Below are positions 1 to 8,754 of a DNA stretch of 64,000 nucleotides, in pieces; the stretch's first letter is position 1; every line of letters starts with the position of its first letter. The DNA comes from Delftia acidovorans (GTDB lineage: Bacteria; Pseudomonadota; Gammaproteobacteria; Burkholderiales; Burkholderiaceae_C). A model generated the notes under the pieces. That model did no database searches, was not told the origin of the DNA, and saw only the letters and a list, made by a program, of their open reading frames with translations. The stretch is from assembly GCA_031286585.1 (NCBI GenBank), contig JAITUC010000006.1:1-64000 (forward strand), written 5' to 3'. Position numbers and translations under genes: made by a program.

Positions 1-2
1 TG

Positions 3-1124
3 CAGACCCAGCTGGCCTTCCAGCATCTGCTGTTCGAGACCACGCCCCTGCCCATGCTGGTCACCGACGCGGACCAGCGCGTGGCCCTGGTCAACAAGGC
101 CTGGGAGGACTTCTTCGGCAGGGGCCGCTACGCCGTGCTCGGCCATGAGGTCGAGCGCCTGCACCTGGGCGACCATGACCTGCTGCAGATGCACAGCAAT
201 CAGGACGTAATGCGCTCCGGCCAGCGCATGGTGCTGGAGGCCAGGCTGCCCCATGTGGACGGCAGCTACCGCGACGTGCAGATCTCCAAGGCTGCCGTCA
301 AGGATGCACAGGGCCGGATCACCGGCGTGCTCAGCATTTTTGTGGATGTGAGCGAATTCCGCGCGGCCGAGCATGCCACCCGGGAAGCCCGCGATGCTGC
401 CGAAGAAGCGTTCCGCGTGAAGTCGGAATTCGTGGCCAACATGAGCCATGAGCTGCGCACCCCGCTGCAGTCCATCATGGGCTTTGCCGAGCTGGGCGGC
501 CTGCGCTCGCGCGGCAATGCCGCCATGGCCGACATGTTCAACGATATCCATGCAGCCGGCCAGCGCATGCTGGCCCTGGTCAACGACCTGCTGGATGTCG
601 CCAAGCTGGAAAGCGCCGTGGGAACCATCCACCTGGAACGCACCGACCTCAGAAGCCTGATCCGGCCCGTGGTGCGCGAGCTGGAGCCGCAGCAGCAGCA
701 AAAGCTGATCGACCTGCGGCTGGAGCTCGACGACACGCCGCTGATCGCCAAGGCCGACCCCGTGCGTTTCCAGCAGGTGATGCGCAATGTGCTGGCCAAT
801 GCCATCAAGTTCTCGCCCATCGGCGGGCGCATCGATGTACAGGGCCGCATCGACGGACAGGGCGACATCTGCATCGCCGTCTCCGACCAGGGGCCGGGCA
901 TTCCTGCGCAGGAACTGGACAAGATCTTCCAGCCCTTCGTGCAGTCCAGCAAGACCAAGAACGGCTCGGGTGGAACGGGCCTGGGCCTGGCCATCTGCCG
1001 CAAGATCATCGACACCATGGACGGCACCATCGTCGCCAGCAACGGCCCCGCAGGGGGCGCCATGTTCTGCATCACCTTGCCCACCCGCAATGCCATGGAA
1101 ACCCGTCCAGCCGAGTTGGCATAG
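3..1124 (+). CDS. PAS-containing sensor histidine kinase (5' end outside window)
   Basis: The reading frame is open from the first bases of the window, and the codons before the first ATG (position 54) still encode PAS-like sequence, so the true start lies upstream. In order it shows a PAS domain with a PAC-like end (to about nt 360), a short coiled linker, a HisKA domain and a HATPase_c domain. The H-box reads NMSHELRTPLQ, with the phospho-accepting His codon at 447-449. An N-box (NVLANAIKF), G1 box (DQGPGIP) and G2 box (GTGLGLAI) are intact, so this should be an active kinase. It has no receiver domain, and no response regulator is adjacent. The signal is unknown. It converges with the GGDEF-EAL gene downstream. 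Confidence 0.9.
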   Translation, partial: QTQLAFQHLLFETTPLPMLVTDADQRVALVNKAWEDFFGRGRYAVLGHEVERLHLGDHDLLQMHSNQDVMRSGQRMVLEARLPHVDGSYRDVQISKAAVKDAQGRITGVLSIFVDVSEFRAAEHATREARDAAEEAFRVKSEFVANMSHELRTPLQSIMGFAELGGLRSRGNAAMADMFNDIHAAGQRMLALVNDLLDVAKLESAVGTIHLERTDLRSLIRPVVRELEPQQQQKLIDLRLELDDTPLIAKADPVRFQQVMRNVLANAIKFSPIGGRIDVQGRIDGQGDICIAVSDQGPGIPAQELDKIFQPFVQSSKTKNGSGGTGLGLAICRKIIDTMDGTIVASNGPAGGAMFCITLPTRNAMETRPAELA

Positions 1125-1148
1125 CCGGCACCGGCGGGGACGCGAAGC

Positions 1149-3794
1149 TCAGGCCTCGGACGGCATATGCTGCCCATGCGCCAGCCAGTTGTCCCCGGCC
1201 CGCCAGCGCGCGGCCCAGGCGGGCAGCTGGTCGGCAGGCATGGGCCGTGCGATGCCGTAGCCCTGGGCCACATGGCAGCCCATGTCGCGCAGGCGGCGCG
1301 CATGCTTGGGGGTTTCCACGCCTTCGGCCACGGATTCCAGCTTGAAGCTGCTGGCCAGCTGGATGACGCCTTCGACGATGCCCAGGTCGTCCGGGTCGGC
1401 CAGCATGTCGCGCACGAAGCTCTGGTCGATCTTGAGCGACTGCACGGGCAGCTTGCGCAGGTAGGTGAGCGAGGAGTAGCCGGTGCCGAAGTCGTCCAGC
1501 GCAAAGCGGATGCCCATCTGGCGGCACAGCCCCATGACCTGCACGGCCTGCTCCATGTCGGCGATGGCGGCGCTTTCCAGGATTTCCAGCTCGATCAGGT
1601 GCGGCGGCAGGTCCGGGTGGCGGGCCAGCACCTGGGCCATCGTGGCGTGGAAACCGCCGTCCAGCAGCTGGTTGGCGCTGACGTTGATGCTCACGCACAG
1701 GTCCAGGCCCTGGCCGAACCAGCGCGCCGCCTGGGCCACGGCCTCGCCGATGACCCAGTCGCCCAGCGGCCGCTCCAGGTCGCTGCCCGACACGAAGGGC
1801 AGGAACTCGCCCGGCGCGCGCAGTCCCTGGCGCGGGTCGTGCCAGCGCAGCAGGGCCTCGGCGCCCACCAGCTTGCCGCCGCCCAGCTCCACCTTGGGCT
1901 GGTAGTGCAGCAGGAATTCGCCCTGCTCCAGCGCCCGGCGCAGCCAGCCCAGCTGCAGGCGGCGCGCATGGGCCTTGCGGTCGTTTTCCGGGTCGAAGAG
2001 CTGGTAGCGGTTGCGCCCGGCCTGCTTGGCCACGCACATGGCCTGGTCGGCATGGCGCAGCAGCAGGTCGGGGTCGGCCTGGTCGTCGGGGTAGAGGCTG
2101 ACGCCCAGGCTGGCGGTCACGGACAGCACCCGGTCCTGCACGGGCACGGGACGGCTGGCCGCCTCCAGCACCCTGTCGAGGATGGAGGTGCAGTGCTCGG
2201 CCGAGCCGATGTGCGACAGCAGCAGCACGAATTCGTCGCCGCCGAGCCGGGCCAGCGTGTCTTCGGAGCGCAGCACGCTCTTGAGGTGTCCGGCCACGCC
2301 CACCAGCAGCGCATCGCCCGCGGCCGCGCCGTGCAGGTCGTTGATTTCCTTGAAGCCGTCCAGGTCCAGGAAGCACACGGCCAGGGAGCGGCCCTCGCGC
2401 GCCGTCCGCAGCATGGCCTGGCTGAGCCGGTCGATCAGCAGGCGGCGGTTGGGCAGGCCGGTGAGCAGGTCGTAGTGGGTGACGCGCTCCAGCTCGGCCT
2501 CGTGGGCCTTGATGTGGCTGATGTCGGTGAAGACGCCGATGTAGTGCTCGATCTCGCCGCTGGCGCCCTGCGCGGCGGAGATGGACAGCATCTCGGCGAA
2601 GATTTCGCCCGTCTTGCGGCGGTTCCAGATTTCGCCGTGCCAGAAGCCGTCGCGCGCGATGCAGGCCCAGATCTGCCGGTAGAACTCCGGGCCGTGCAGG
2701 CCCGAGGACAGCACGCGCGGCGTCTTGCCGATCACGTCCTCGGGCGCATAGCCGGTGATGCGGGTGAAGGCCGGGTTGACGCGCGTGATGCGCCGCGCGG
2801 GATCGACCACCATGATGCCCTGGTGGCTGCTGTCGAACACCACGGCGGCCTGGGCCAGCTCGCGCTCGAAGCGCTTGCGCTCGGTGATGTCCCGGGAGAT
2901 GCCGAACAGGCCCGCGATGTGGCCTGCCGTGTTGCGCACCGGGCCCTTGGTGACCAGGAAGTCCAGCGTCCGCCCGGGCGCCACCGTCAGTTGCTCCTCA
3001 TGCGTGGCCACATCCTGGCGCAGCACATCCTGGTCCTTTTTCCGGATGGCGCTGGCGATGCCGAAGGGAAAGAGCGCGAAGTCGTCCTTGCCCACGATGT
3101 CCTCGGCCTGCCGGCCCACCACGCTGGCGGCGGCCCGGTTGACCAGCAGGTAGCGGCCGCGCAGGTCCTTGACGAACACCGCGTCCGAGGTGCCCGAGAT
3201 CACCGAGTCGAGCAACTGCCGCTGCATGTTGGCCTTGCGCAGGGAGCGCTGCAGCGTCTCGGCCAGCACGCTCACGGCCAGGCCGTTGACGGCCACCACG
3301 CCCCACTGCGCCCAGTCGCGCACGTCCACGCCGTCGGTCTGGTCCAGGCTGTAGGCGGCAAAGGCCGTGGCCAGCAGGCCCGGCCCCAGGCCGCCGATCA
3401 GCGCGCTGACCAGCACGGGCAGCATGAACAGCAGCAGCAGCGACCGTTCGCCGAAATGGCTGGCCAGCGTGCTGCTGGCAGCCAGCACGGCCAGGCTGAT
3501 GGCCAGGGAAAACAGATACGAGGCCCAGACCGGAAAACGGCGCGGCCCCATTTCCTGCGCAATGGCCGAGGCGCCGCTGTCCTGCGCGGCCGGCACCGAG
3601 CACAGCGCGAAGAACAGCAGGAAGTCGGTCGCCAGGACAAAGAACAGTCCCTTGCCCACCGAGAGCCAGCCGATGTCCGCGCTGCCCGCCAATGCGAACA
3701 ACAGCTTGTCGGACAGGATGATCCACGCGAATGCGAGCAACCCGTAGCTCACCGTGATCAGTCCGATAAATCGGCGTCTTGCTGATTTGGCCAT
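1149..3794 (-). CDS. Membrane PAS-GGDEF-EAL cyclic-di-GMP signalling protein
   Basis: The protein is about 881 aa. N-terminal hydrophobic segments are followed by a DUF4118-like four-helix membrane module (about residues 85-180). Two PAS domains (about 190-300 and 315-430), a GGDEF domain (about 435-600) and an EAL domain (about 620-870) follow. The diguanylate cyclase motif is intact (RLGGDEF near residue 515). The phosphodiesterase signature is intact too (AEALLRW near 644, DDFGTGYSS near 765), so both c-di-GMP synthesis and hydrolysis are chemically possible. The ATG at 3794 was preferred because it begins directly before the first membrane helix; the frame is open further upstream to 3926, but that extension looks like non-coding sequence. 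The signal and the net activity cannot be read from the sequence. Confidence 0.9.
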   Translation of the reverse strand: MAKSARRRFIGLITVSYGLLAFAWIILSDKLLFALAGSADIGWLSVGKGLFFVLATDFLLFFALCSVPAAQDSGASAIAQEMGPRRFPVWASYLFSLAISLAVLAASSTLASHFGERSLLLLFMLPVLVSALIGGLGPGLLATAFAAYSLDQTDGVDVRDWAQWGVVAVNGLAVSVLAETLQRSLRKANMQRQLLDSVISGTSDAVFVKDLRGRYLLVNRAAASVVGRQAEDIVGKDDFALFPFGIASAIRKKDQDVLRQDVATHEEQLTVAPGRTLDFLVTKGPVRNTAGHIAGLFGISRDITERKRFERELAQAAVVFDSSHQGIMVVDPARRITRVNPAFTRITGYAPEDVIGKTPRVLSSGLHGPEFYRQIWACIARDGFWHGEIWNRRKTGEIFAEMLSISAAQGASGEIEHYIGVFTDISHIKAHEAELERVTHYDLLTGLPNRRLLIDRLSQAMLRTAREGRSLAVCFLDLDGFKEINDLHGAAAGDALLVGVAGHLKSVLRSEDTLARLGGDEFVLLLSHIGSAEHCTSILDRVLEAASRPVPVQDRVLSVTASLGVSLYPDDQADPDLLLRHADQAMCVAKQAGRNRYQLFDPENDRKAHARRLQLGWLRRALEQGEFLLHYQPKVELGGGKLVGAEALLRWHDPRQGLRAPGEFLPFVSGSDLERPLGDWVIGEAVAQAARWFGQGLDLCVSINVSANQLLDGGFHATMAQVLARHPDLPPHLIELEILESAAIADMEQAVQVMGLCRQMGIRFALDDFGTGYSSLTYLRKLPVQSLKIDQSFVRDMLADPDDLGIVEGVIQLASSFKLESVAEGVETPKHARRLRDMGCHVAQGYGIARPMPADQLPAWAARWRAGDNWLAHGQHMPSEA

Positions 3795-3922
3795 TTCAGC
3801 GTGGCACCCCTGTGATGTGTACTGCTGGCAAGGAACAGGCCCGGTGCCCTTGGGCGGCCCCCATGGGCACCAGAGCGTGAAGATGGCGGAATTATTGCCA
3901 ATTCCGGCCACCGGCCGTGTCG

Positions 3923-4906
3923 TCATTCATCGGGAAAATCAATGGCCCCCGGCCTTTGCATGGCCATTGCCCGTGCCGCGGCCCGGCCGCGCCGGTCGAT
4001 GCCGTGGCGCCGGGGCTGCTGCTCGGTGCGGGCGGCCTCGCCATGCAGCCAGGCCAGGAAGGCGGCCACGGCGGGCCGGTGGGCGTTGCGCGTGGGGTAG
4101 ACGGCAAAGTGCGCCTTGACGCGCACGGCCTGCTCCATGCCGAAGGGAGCGACCAGCCGGCCATCGGCGATGTGGCCGCCCGCGTTCATGGCGCTTTCCA
4201 GCGCCACGCCCAGGCCCTGGGTGGCCGCGTCCAGCGACATCTGGGCGCGGTCGAAGCGCACGGCAAAACGCTCGGGCGCGCGCAGGGGGGTGAAGGCCAG
4301 GAACCAGTCCGACCACTGGACGATGCTGATGTTGCTCTGGATCAGCGGCACATGCAGCAGTTGCTGCACGCGCGACAGGCCATGCTCGGCCACGAAGGCC
4401 GGGCTGGCCAGGGGCAGCACGCGCTCTTCGAACAGCGGCTCCACCTCCAGGTCCGGCCACTGCGCAATGCCGTAGCGGATGTCGATGTCGGCCTGGCCCA
4501 GCGCGAAGTCGCTGTGCGAGTGCGCGGCCGACAGGTTCAGCGCGATATCGGGGCAGGCCCGCGCAAAGTCCCGCAGCCGGGGCATGAGCCAGAGGCTGGC
4601 AATGCTGGGCGCGCAGTGCACGTAGAGGCTGTTGCTCATGCTGTGGCGCAGGTCCTCGGTGGCCGAGACGATGGCCGCCAGCGCGCCGCCCACGCGCTCC
4701 AGGTAGGTCTGCCCCGCGCGGCTCAGGCGCACGCCGTGCGCGCTGCGCTCGAACAGGCGCACGCCCAGCTGCGCCTCCAGCTTGGCCACCTGGTGGCTGA
4801 CGGCCGAGGCCGTGAGATGCAGCTCGGAGGCGGCCAGCGCAAAGCTGCGCCGGCGCGCCACGGCCTCGAAGGCCTGCAGGTGGGCAGTGGTGGGAATGGA
4901 GGCCAT
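3923..4906 (-). CDS. LysR-family regulator of the SDR/TRAP/transketolase operon (GcvA-like)
   Basis: This is a LysR-type transcriptional regulator of about 327 aa with an N-terminal winged helix-turn-helix (AASELHLTASAVSHQVAKLE, typical of the GcvA-like branch) and a C-terminal periplasmic-binding-like effector domain. The ATG at 4906 is preferred because a good ribosome site (GAGGAAC) lies about 7 bases upstream; an in-frame start at 4945 lacks one. The gene is divergent from the SDR gene with about 160 bp between them. This is the usual arrangement for a LysR regulator that controls the neighbouring catabolic operon and represses itself. The effector is probably the transported substrate or its oxidised product (inference). 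Confidence 0.9.
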   Translation of the reverse strand: MASIPTTAHLQAFEAVARRRSFALAASELHLTASAVSHQVAKLEAQLGVRLFERSAHGVRLSRAGQTYLERVGGALAAIVSATEDLRHSMSNSLYVHCAPSIASLWLMPRLRDFARACPDIALNLSAAHSHSDFALGQADIDIRYGIAQWPDLEVEPLFEERVLPLASPAFVAEHGLSRVQQLLHVPLIQSNISIVQWSDWFLAFTPLRAPERFAVRFDRAQMSLDAATQGLGVALESAMNAGGHIADGRLVAPFGMEQAVRVKAHFAVYPTRNAHRPAVAAFLAWLHGEAARTEQQPRRHGIDRRGRAAARAMAMQRPGAIDFPDE

Positions 4907-4978
4907 GGCAAGTTCCTCGAAGACGCCCGCAAGGCTGCGCGGCACCCCGGGAGACCCCGCACATAAGCTGAAGAACCG

Positions 4979-4995
4979 TCATCTTAGGCTGATGA
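4979..4995. promoter_or_regulatory. Candidate LysR operator in the divergent intergenic region
   Basis: TCATC-N7-GATGA is a perfect interrupted palindrome containing the T-N11-A spacing of LysR sites. A related half (TAAGCTGAAGAA, just upstream) resembles TAGGCTGATGAA here, suggesting two tandem sites. The position between the divergent starts fits. Binding is inferred. Confidence 0.45.
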
Positions 4996-5068
4996 AACAT
5001 CGTTTGTCTTCATGCTCGCGACAGCCCAAGATGGCCGCATCCACCACAACCACAGCGGAGACAGGCCC

Positions 5069-5818
5069 ATGCTGCTCAAGGACAGGGTCGCCATCATCAC
5101 CGGCGGCGCAGGGATCAACGGACTCGGTTTTGCCACGGCGCGCCAGATGGCCGCCCAGGGGGCCCGCGTGGCCATCCTCGATCTGGAGCGGGCCGATCCG
5201 GCAGGCGCGGCCGCACGCCTGGGCGACGGGCACCTGGGCCTGGTGGCCGATGTGACCGACAGGCCCGCCTGCGAGGCGGCGACCGCCGCCGTGCTGCGCG
5301 CCTTTGGCCGCATCGACGCGCTGGTCAACAACGCGGGCATCACGCAGGCCGTGGGCACGCTGGAGATCGCCGGGGCCGACTACGACCGCGTGCTCGACGT
5401 AAGCCTGCGCGGCACGCTGTACATGTCTCAGGCCGTGCTGCCGGCCATGCGCAGGCAGCAAGCGGGCGCCATCGTCTGCATTTCTTCCGTCTCGGCCCAG
5501 CGCGGCGGCGGCATCTTCGGCGGGCCGCACTACTCGGCCGCCAAGGCCGGCGTGCTGGGCCTGGCCCGCGCCATGGCGCGCGAGTTCGGCGGCGATGGCA
5601 TACGCATCAACTGCGTCACGCCGGGACTGATCGAGACGGACATCACCCAGGGCAAGCTCGGCCCCGAGCGCAAGCGCGAGATCTCCGCCACGATTCCGCT
5701 GGCCCGCCTGGGCCGCGCCGACGATGTGGCCGGCGCCTGCGTATTCCTGGCCAGCGACCTGGCCGGCTATTGCACGGGCATCACGCTCGATGTGAACGGC
5801 GGGATGCTCATCCACTGA
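5069..5818 (+). CDS. SDR-family NAD(P)-dependent oxidoreductase (FabG-like)
   Basis: This is a classical short-chain dehydrogenase of 249 aa. It has a glycine-rich cofactor motif (TGGAGINGLG), the NNAG motif, the catalytic Ser in ISSVSAQ and a YSAAKAG (Tyr-x3-Lys) active site, followed by the C-terminal DVNGG element. The ATG at 5069 follows a GGAG ribosome site and starts the Rossmann fold directly; an upstream in-frame ATG at 5012 would add a non-homologous leader. It is the first gene of the operon with TRAP transporter and transketolase genes. It probably oxidises an imported polyol or sugar derivative to a ketose-like product that the transketolase can cleave (inference). The substrate is unknown. 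Confidence 0.9.
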   Translation: MLLKDRVAIITGGAGINGLGFATARQMAAQGARVAILDLERADPAGAAARLGDGHLGLVADVTDRPACEAATAAVLRAFGRIDALVNNAGITQAVGTLEIAGADYDRVLDVSLRGTLYMSQAVLPAMRRQQAGAIVCISSVSAQRGGGIFGGPHYSAAKAGVLGLARAMAREFGGDGIRINCVTPGLIETDITQGKLGPERKREISATIPLARLGRADDVAGACVFLASDLAGYCTGITLDVNGGMLIH

Positions 5819-5880
5819 GCCCCGCGCGCCTGGCCATGGCCTGCATGGCCGCACACAACCCAAGCAAAGGAGACAAGACC

Positions 5881-6888
5881 ATGCAAAGCACGCTTTTCCA
5901 CCGCGCCGCCCTGGCCGCCTGCGCCCTGCTGCTGCCGGCCCTGGCCTGTGCCCAGGCCGTGAAGCTCACGCTGGGCCACGGCGCGGCGCCCGACAATCCG
6001 CGCCACCTGGCCTCGCTGAAGTTCGCCGAACTGGTGAAGGCGCGCAGCGCGGGCCGCATCGAGGTGCAGGTCGCCCCCTCGGCCCAGCTGGGCGACGATG
6101 CGGCCATGGTGACGGCCCTGCGCACGGGCGCGCTGGACCTGTCGGCCAACTCCCAGGGCGCGGTGGCAGCGGCCGTGCCCGAGTACGCGGCCTATGGCAT
6201 GCCGTTTCTCTTCGCCACGCCGGCCCGGGCCTTCCAGGTGCTGGACGGGCCGCTGGGCCGGGAGCTGGCCGACAAATCGGCCGCCAAGGGCATGGTGGTG
6301 CTGGGCTACTGGGACAACGGCATACGCCACATGACCAACAGCAAGCGGCCCCTGCGCAGCGTGGACGATCTCAAGGGCCTGAAGATGCGCACGCCACCCG
6401 ACGCGGTGCTGGTGGACATCCTCCAGGCCCTGGGCGCCGAGGCCCAGCAGATCAAGTTCGCCGAGCTGTACGTGGCCCTGCAGCAGGGCGTGGTCGATGG
6501 CCAGGAGAACCCGCTGGCCAACTTCCACGCCAGCAAGCTGTACGAGGTGCAAAAGCACCTGGCACTGACGGGCCACATGTTCCAGATGACGCCGCTGATC
6601 ATGGGCAAGCGCAGCTGGGACCGGCTGCCGGCCGCCGACCGTGCGCTGCTGGCCGAGGCCGCGCAGGAGGCCACGGCCTACCAGCGCCAGCTGGCGCGCG
6701 AGGCCGACGACAAGCTGCTGGACGACATCCGGGCCAAGGGCGTGGAGGTGAGCACCATCGACGCGCGGGCCTTCGCCCAGGCCACGGCCAAGGTGCAGGA
6801 CAAGTGGCTGGCCAGCCCTGCGGGCCCCTATATCGCCAAGGTCGTCAAGGCCGCAGGCGCGCAGTCAAGCGCAGGGAGCCGTCCATGA
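5881..6888 (+). CDS. dctP: TRAP transporter substrate-binding protein, DctP family
   Basis: This is a periplasmic solute receptor of 335 aa. A signal peptide (hydrophobic ALAACALLLPALA, cleavage near ACAQ) is followed by the DctP fold, with features such as FGTP-like substrate lobes and the late YVALQQGVVDGQENP segment that is diagnostic of the family. The start at 5881 follows a strong AAAGGAGA ribosome site. Its stop overlaps the ATG of the next gene (ATGA). It would capture a carboxylated or hydroxylated substrate and hand it to the DctQM membrane pair. The ligand cannot be told from the sequence; the context suggests a sugar acid or polyol derivative. Confidence 0.92.
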   Translation: MQSTLFHRAALAACALLLPALACAQAVKLTLGHGAAPDNPRHLASLKFAELVKARSAGRIEVQVAPSAQLGDDAAMVTALRTGALDLSANSQGAVAAAVPEYAAYGMPFLFATPARAFQVLDGPLGRELADKSAAKGMVVLGYWDNGIRHMTNSKRPLRSVDDLKGLKMRTPPDAVLVDILQALGAEAQQIKFAELYVALQQGVVDGQENPLANFHASKLYEVQKHLALTGHMFQMTPLIMGKRSWDRLPAADRALLAEAAQEATAYQRQLAREADDKLLDDIRAKGVEVSTIDARAFAQATAKVQDKWLASPAGPYIAKVVKAAGAQSSAGSRP

Positions 6889-7448
6889 ACCTCATCGAAC
6901 GCCTGGTCACGGGGCTGTGCCGCAGCGTGCTGTGGGCCAGCACCCTGGTGATCTTCGTGATCCTGGTGTGCAACACCGCGCTGCGCTATGCCAGCGGCGC
7001 CAGCCTGCAATGGGCCAACGAGGTGCCCGAGCTGCTGTTTCCGTGGCTGGTCATGTCGGGCGTGGTGCTGGCCGCCGCCCATGGCGCCCACATCACCACG
7101 AGCTTTCTGGTGGAGGCGCTGCCGGCCCGCGTGCAGCGCGCCACGGCCGTGCTGGGCTGGCTGGCCGTGGCCGCCCTGTACGCCACGCTGGCCTGGTCCA
7201 CGCTGAACATGCTGGAGATCGTGCATGACGAGCGCAGCCAGATCCTGGGCATTCCCGGCTCGCTGACCTATGGCTGCGTGATGGTGGGCATGGTGCTGCT
7301 GGCCTTGCTGGCCCTGCAGTCGGCCTGGCGCGCCTGCGTGGCGGGCGGGGGCCGGGCATCCGCAGGGCCTGCCGCTGCGGCCAGTGCTGCAGATGCCGCA
7401 AGTGCCGATGCCGAACCCGCGCGGCCCGTGGCCGCCGTGCACTGGTGA
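6885..7448 (+). CDS. dctQ: TRAP transporter small permease, DctQ family
   Basis: This is a membrane protein of 187 aa with four predicted helices. It carries the DctQ hallmark of a charged/aromatic segment between helices 1 and 2 (NTALRYASG, WANEVPELLFPWLV). The ATG overlaps the stop of dctP by 4 bp, indicating translational coupling. The C-terminus is an Ala/Pro-rich tail outside the conserved domain. Together with DctM it forms the sodium-driven TRAP permease in the inner membrane. Confidence 0.9.
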   Translation: MNLIERLVTGLCRSVLWASTLVIFVILVCNTALRYASGASLQWANEVPELLFPWLVMSGVVLAAAHGAHITTSFLVEALPARVQRATAVLGWLAVAALYATLAWSTLNMLEIVHDERSQILGIPGSLTYGCVMVGMVLLALLALQSAWRACVAGGGRASAGPAAAASAADAASADAEPARPVAAVHW

Positions 7449-7461
7449 AGGGGTCCGGTCC

Positions 7462-8721
7462 ATGTCCTTCATCATGCTTTTCGTCTTCATGGCGGGCGCC
7501 GTGATCGCCATGCCCATTGCCCACGCGCTGCTCATGGGCGCCATGGCGGCGGCGGCCACCTCGGACCGCGTGCCGCTGGACCTGCTGGTGCAGCAGATGG
7601 TGGCCCAGGTGCAGAGCTTTCCGCTGATCGCCATCCCGTTCTTCATGCTCACCGGCTCACTGATGATGGGCGGGCGCCTGGGCGAGGCCCTGGTGGGCGT
7701 GCTGTCGGCGCTGATAGGGCGCTTTCACGGCGGGCCGGCCCAGGTGGGGGTGATGTCGTCCACGCTGTTCGGCGGGGTGTCGGGCTCGGCCGTGGCCGAT
7801 GCCTCGGCCATCGGCTCGCTGATGATCCCGTGGCACAGGCGGCTGGGCTACCCGCCCGCGTTCTCGGCGGCCACGCTGGCGGCGGCGGCCACCATCGACA
7901 TCCTGATCCCGCCGTCGATCCCCATGATCCTGTTCGCGCTCAGCGCCAATGCATCGATTGCGGCGCTGTTCGTGGCGGGCATCGTGCCGGGGCTGCTGAT
8001 GTGCGCGGGCTTCATGGGCGTGTGCTGGTGGGTGGGCCGCAGGCGAGGCTTTCCGCGCGACACCACGCCCTTTGCCTGGCCCGCCTTCCGTCGCCACCTG
8101 CTGTACGCCAGCCCGGCCCTGCTGCTGCCGGTGCTGATCATCGTGTTCCTGCGCTTCGGCATTGCCACGCCCACCGAGGTGGCCGTGCTGTCCACGCTGT
8201 ATGCGGGCCTGGTGTCGGCCGCCATCTACCGCGACCTGGGCTGGCGCCGGCTCAACGATGCGGTGGTGCATGCGGGCCTGGCCACGGGCGTGGTGCTGCT
8301 GGTGATCATGGCCTCGTCGGCCATCGGCTGGCTGCTGACCTTCGACCGCATGCCCGACGGCATCGTGCAGTGGGTGCAGTCGCATGTGCATTCGGCCTGG
8401 CTGGTGATCGTGCTGATGAACCTGCTGATGCTCTTCATCGGCATGTTCATCGACCTGCCGGCCGCCGTGCTGCTGCTCACGCCGGTGTTCGTGCCGCTGG
8501 CCCGGAGCATCGGCATGGACATGACCCAGCTGGGAATCATGATGGTCGTCAACCTGGCCCTGGGTCTGTACACGCCGCCCGTGGGCACGACGCTGTTCAT
8601 CACGAGTTCGCTGGCCCGGGTCAAGGTGGGCCAGACCGTGCGCGAGCTGATTCCCTTCTACCTGGTGGCGCTGGCGGTGCTGGCGCTGGTGTCCTATGTG
8701 CCGGCCAGCATCCTGCGCTGA
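7462..8721 (+). CDS. dctM: TRAP transporter large permease, DctM family
   Basis: This is a polytopic inner-membrane protein of 419 aa with about 12 hydrophobic segments and DctM signatures: GSLMMGG early, SSTLFGGVSGSAVADASAIG, the IPPSIPMI re-entrant loop, and NLALGLYTPPVGTTLF near the C-terminus. The start at 7462 (MSFIML) begins the first helix; the frame upstream is only linker. It lies 13 bp after dctQ and 33 bp before the transketolase subunit gene. It is the transport channel of the TRAP system and cotransports sodium and the DctP-delivered ligand. Confidence 0.92.
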   Translation: MSFIMLFVFMAGAVIAMPIAHALLMGAMAAAATSDRVPLDLLVQQMVAQVQSFPLIAIPFFMLTGSLMMGGRLGEALVGVLSALIGRFHGGPAQVGVMSSTLFGGVSGSAVADASAIGSLMIPWHRRLGYPPAFSAATLAAAATIDILIPPSIPMILFALSANASIAALFVAGIVPGLLMCAGFMGVCWWVGRRRGFPRDTTPFAWPAFRRHLLYASPALLLPVLIIVFLRFGIATPTEVAVLSTLYAGLVSAAIYRDLGWRRLNDAVVHAGLATGVVLLVIMASSAIGWLLTFDRMPDGIVQWVQSHVHSAWLVIVLMNLLMLFIGMFIDLPAAVLLLTPVFVPLARSIGMDMTQLGIMMVVNLALGLYTPPVGTTLFITSSLARVKVGQTVRELIPFYLVALAVLALVSYVPASILR

Positions 8722-8754
8722 GCCGTGCGCCCTTCCATCCCGAGGAGACGATGC

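Noticed and set aside
1167..3785. Long open frame (872 codons) on the plus strand opposite the GGDEF-EAL gene
   Set aside because: Its translation is low-complexity His/Gln/Val/Ala-rich shadow sequence without motifs, and the minus strand has a complete multidomain protein. GC-rich third positions create such frames.
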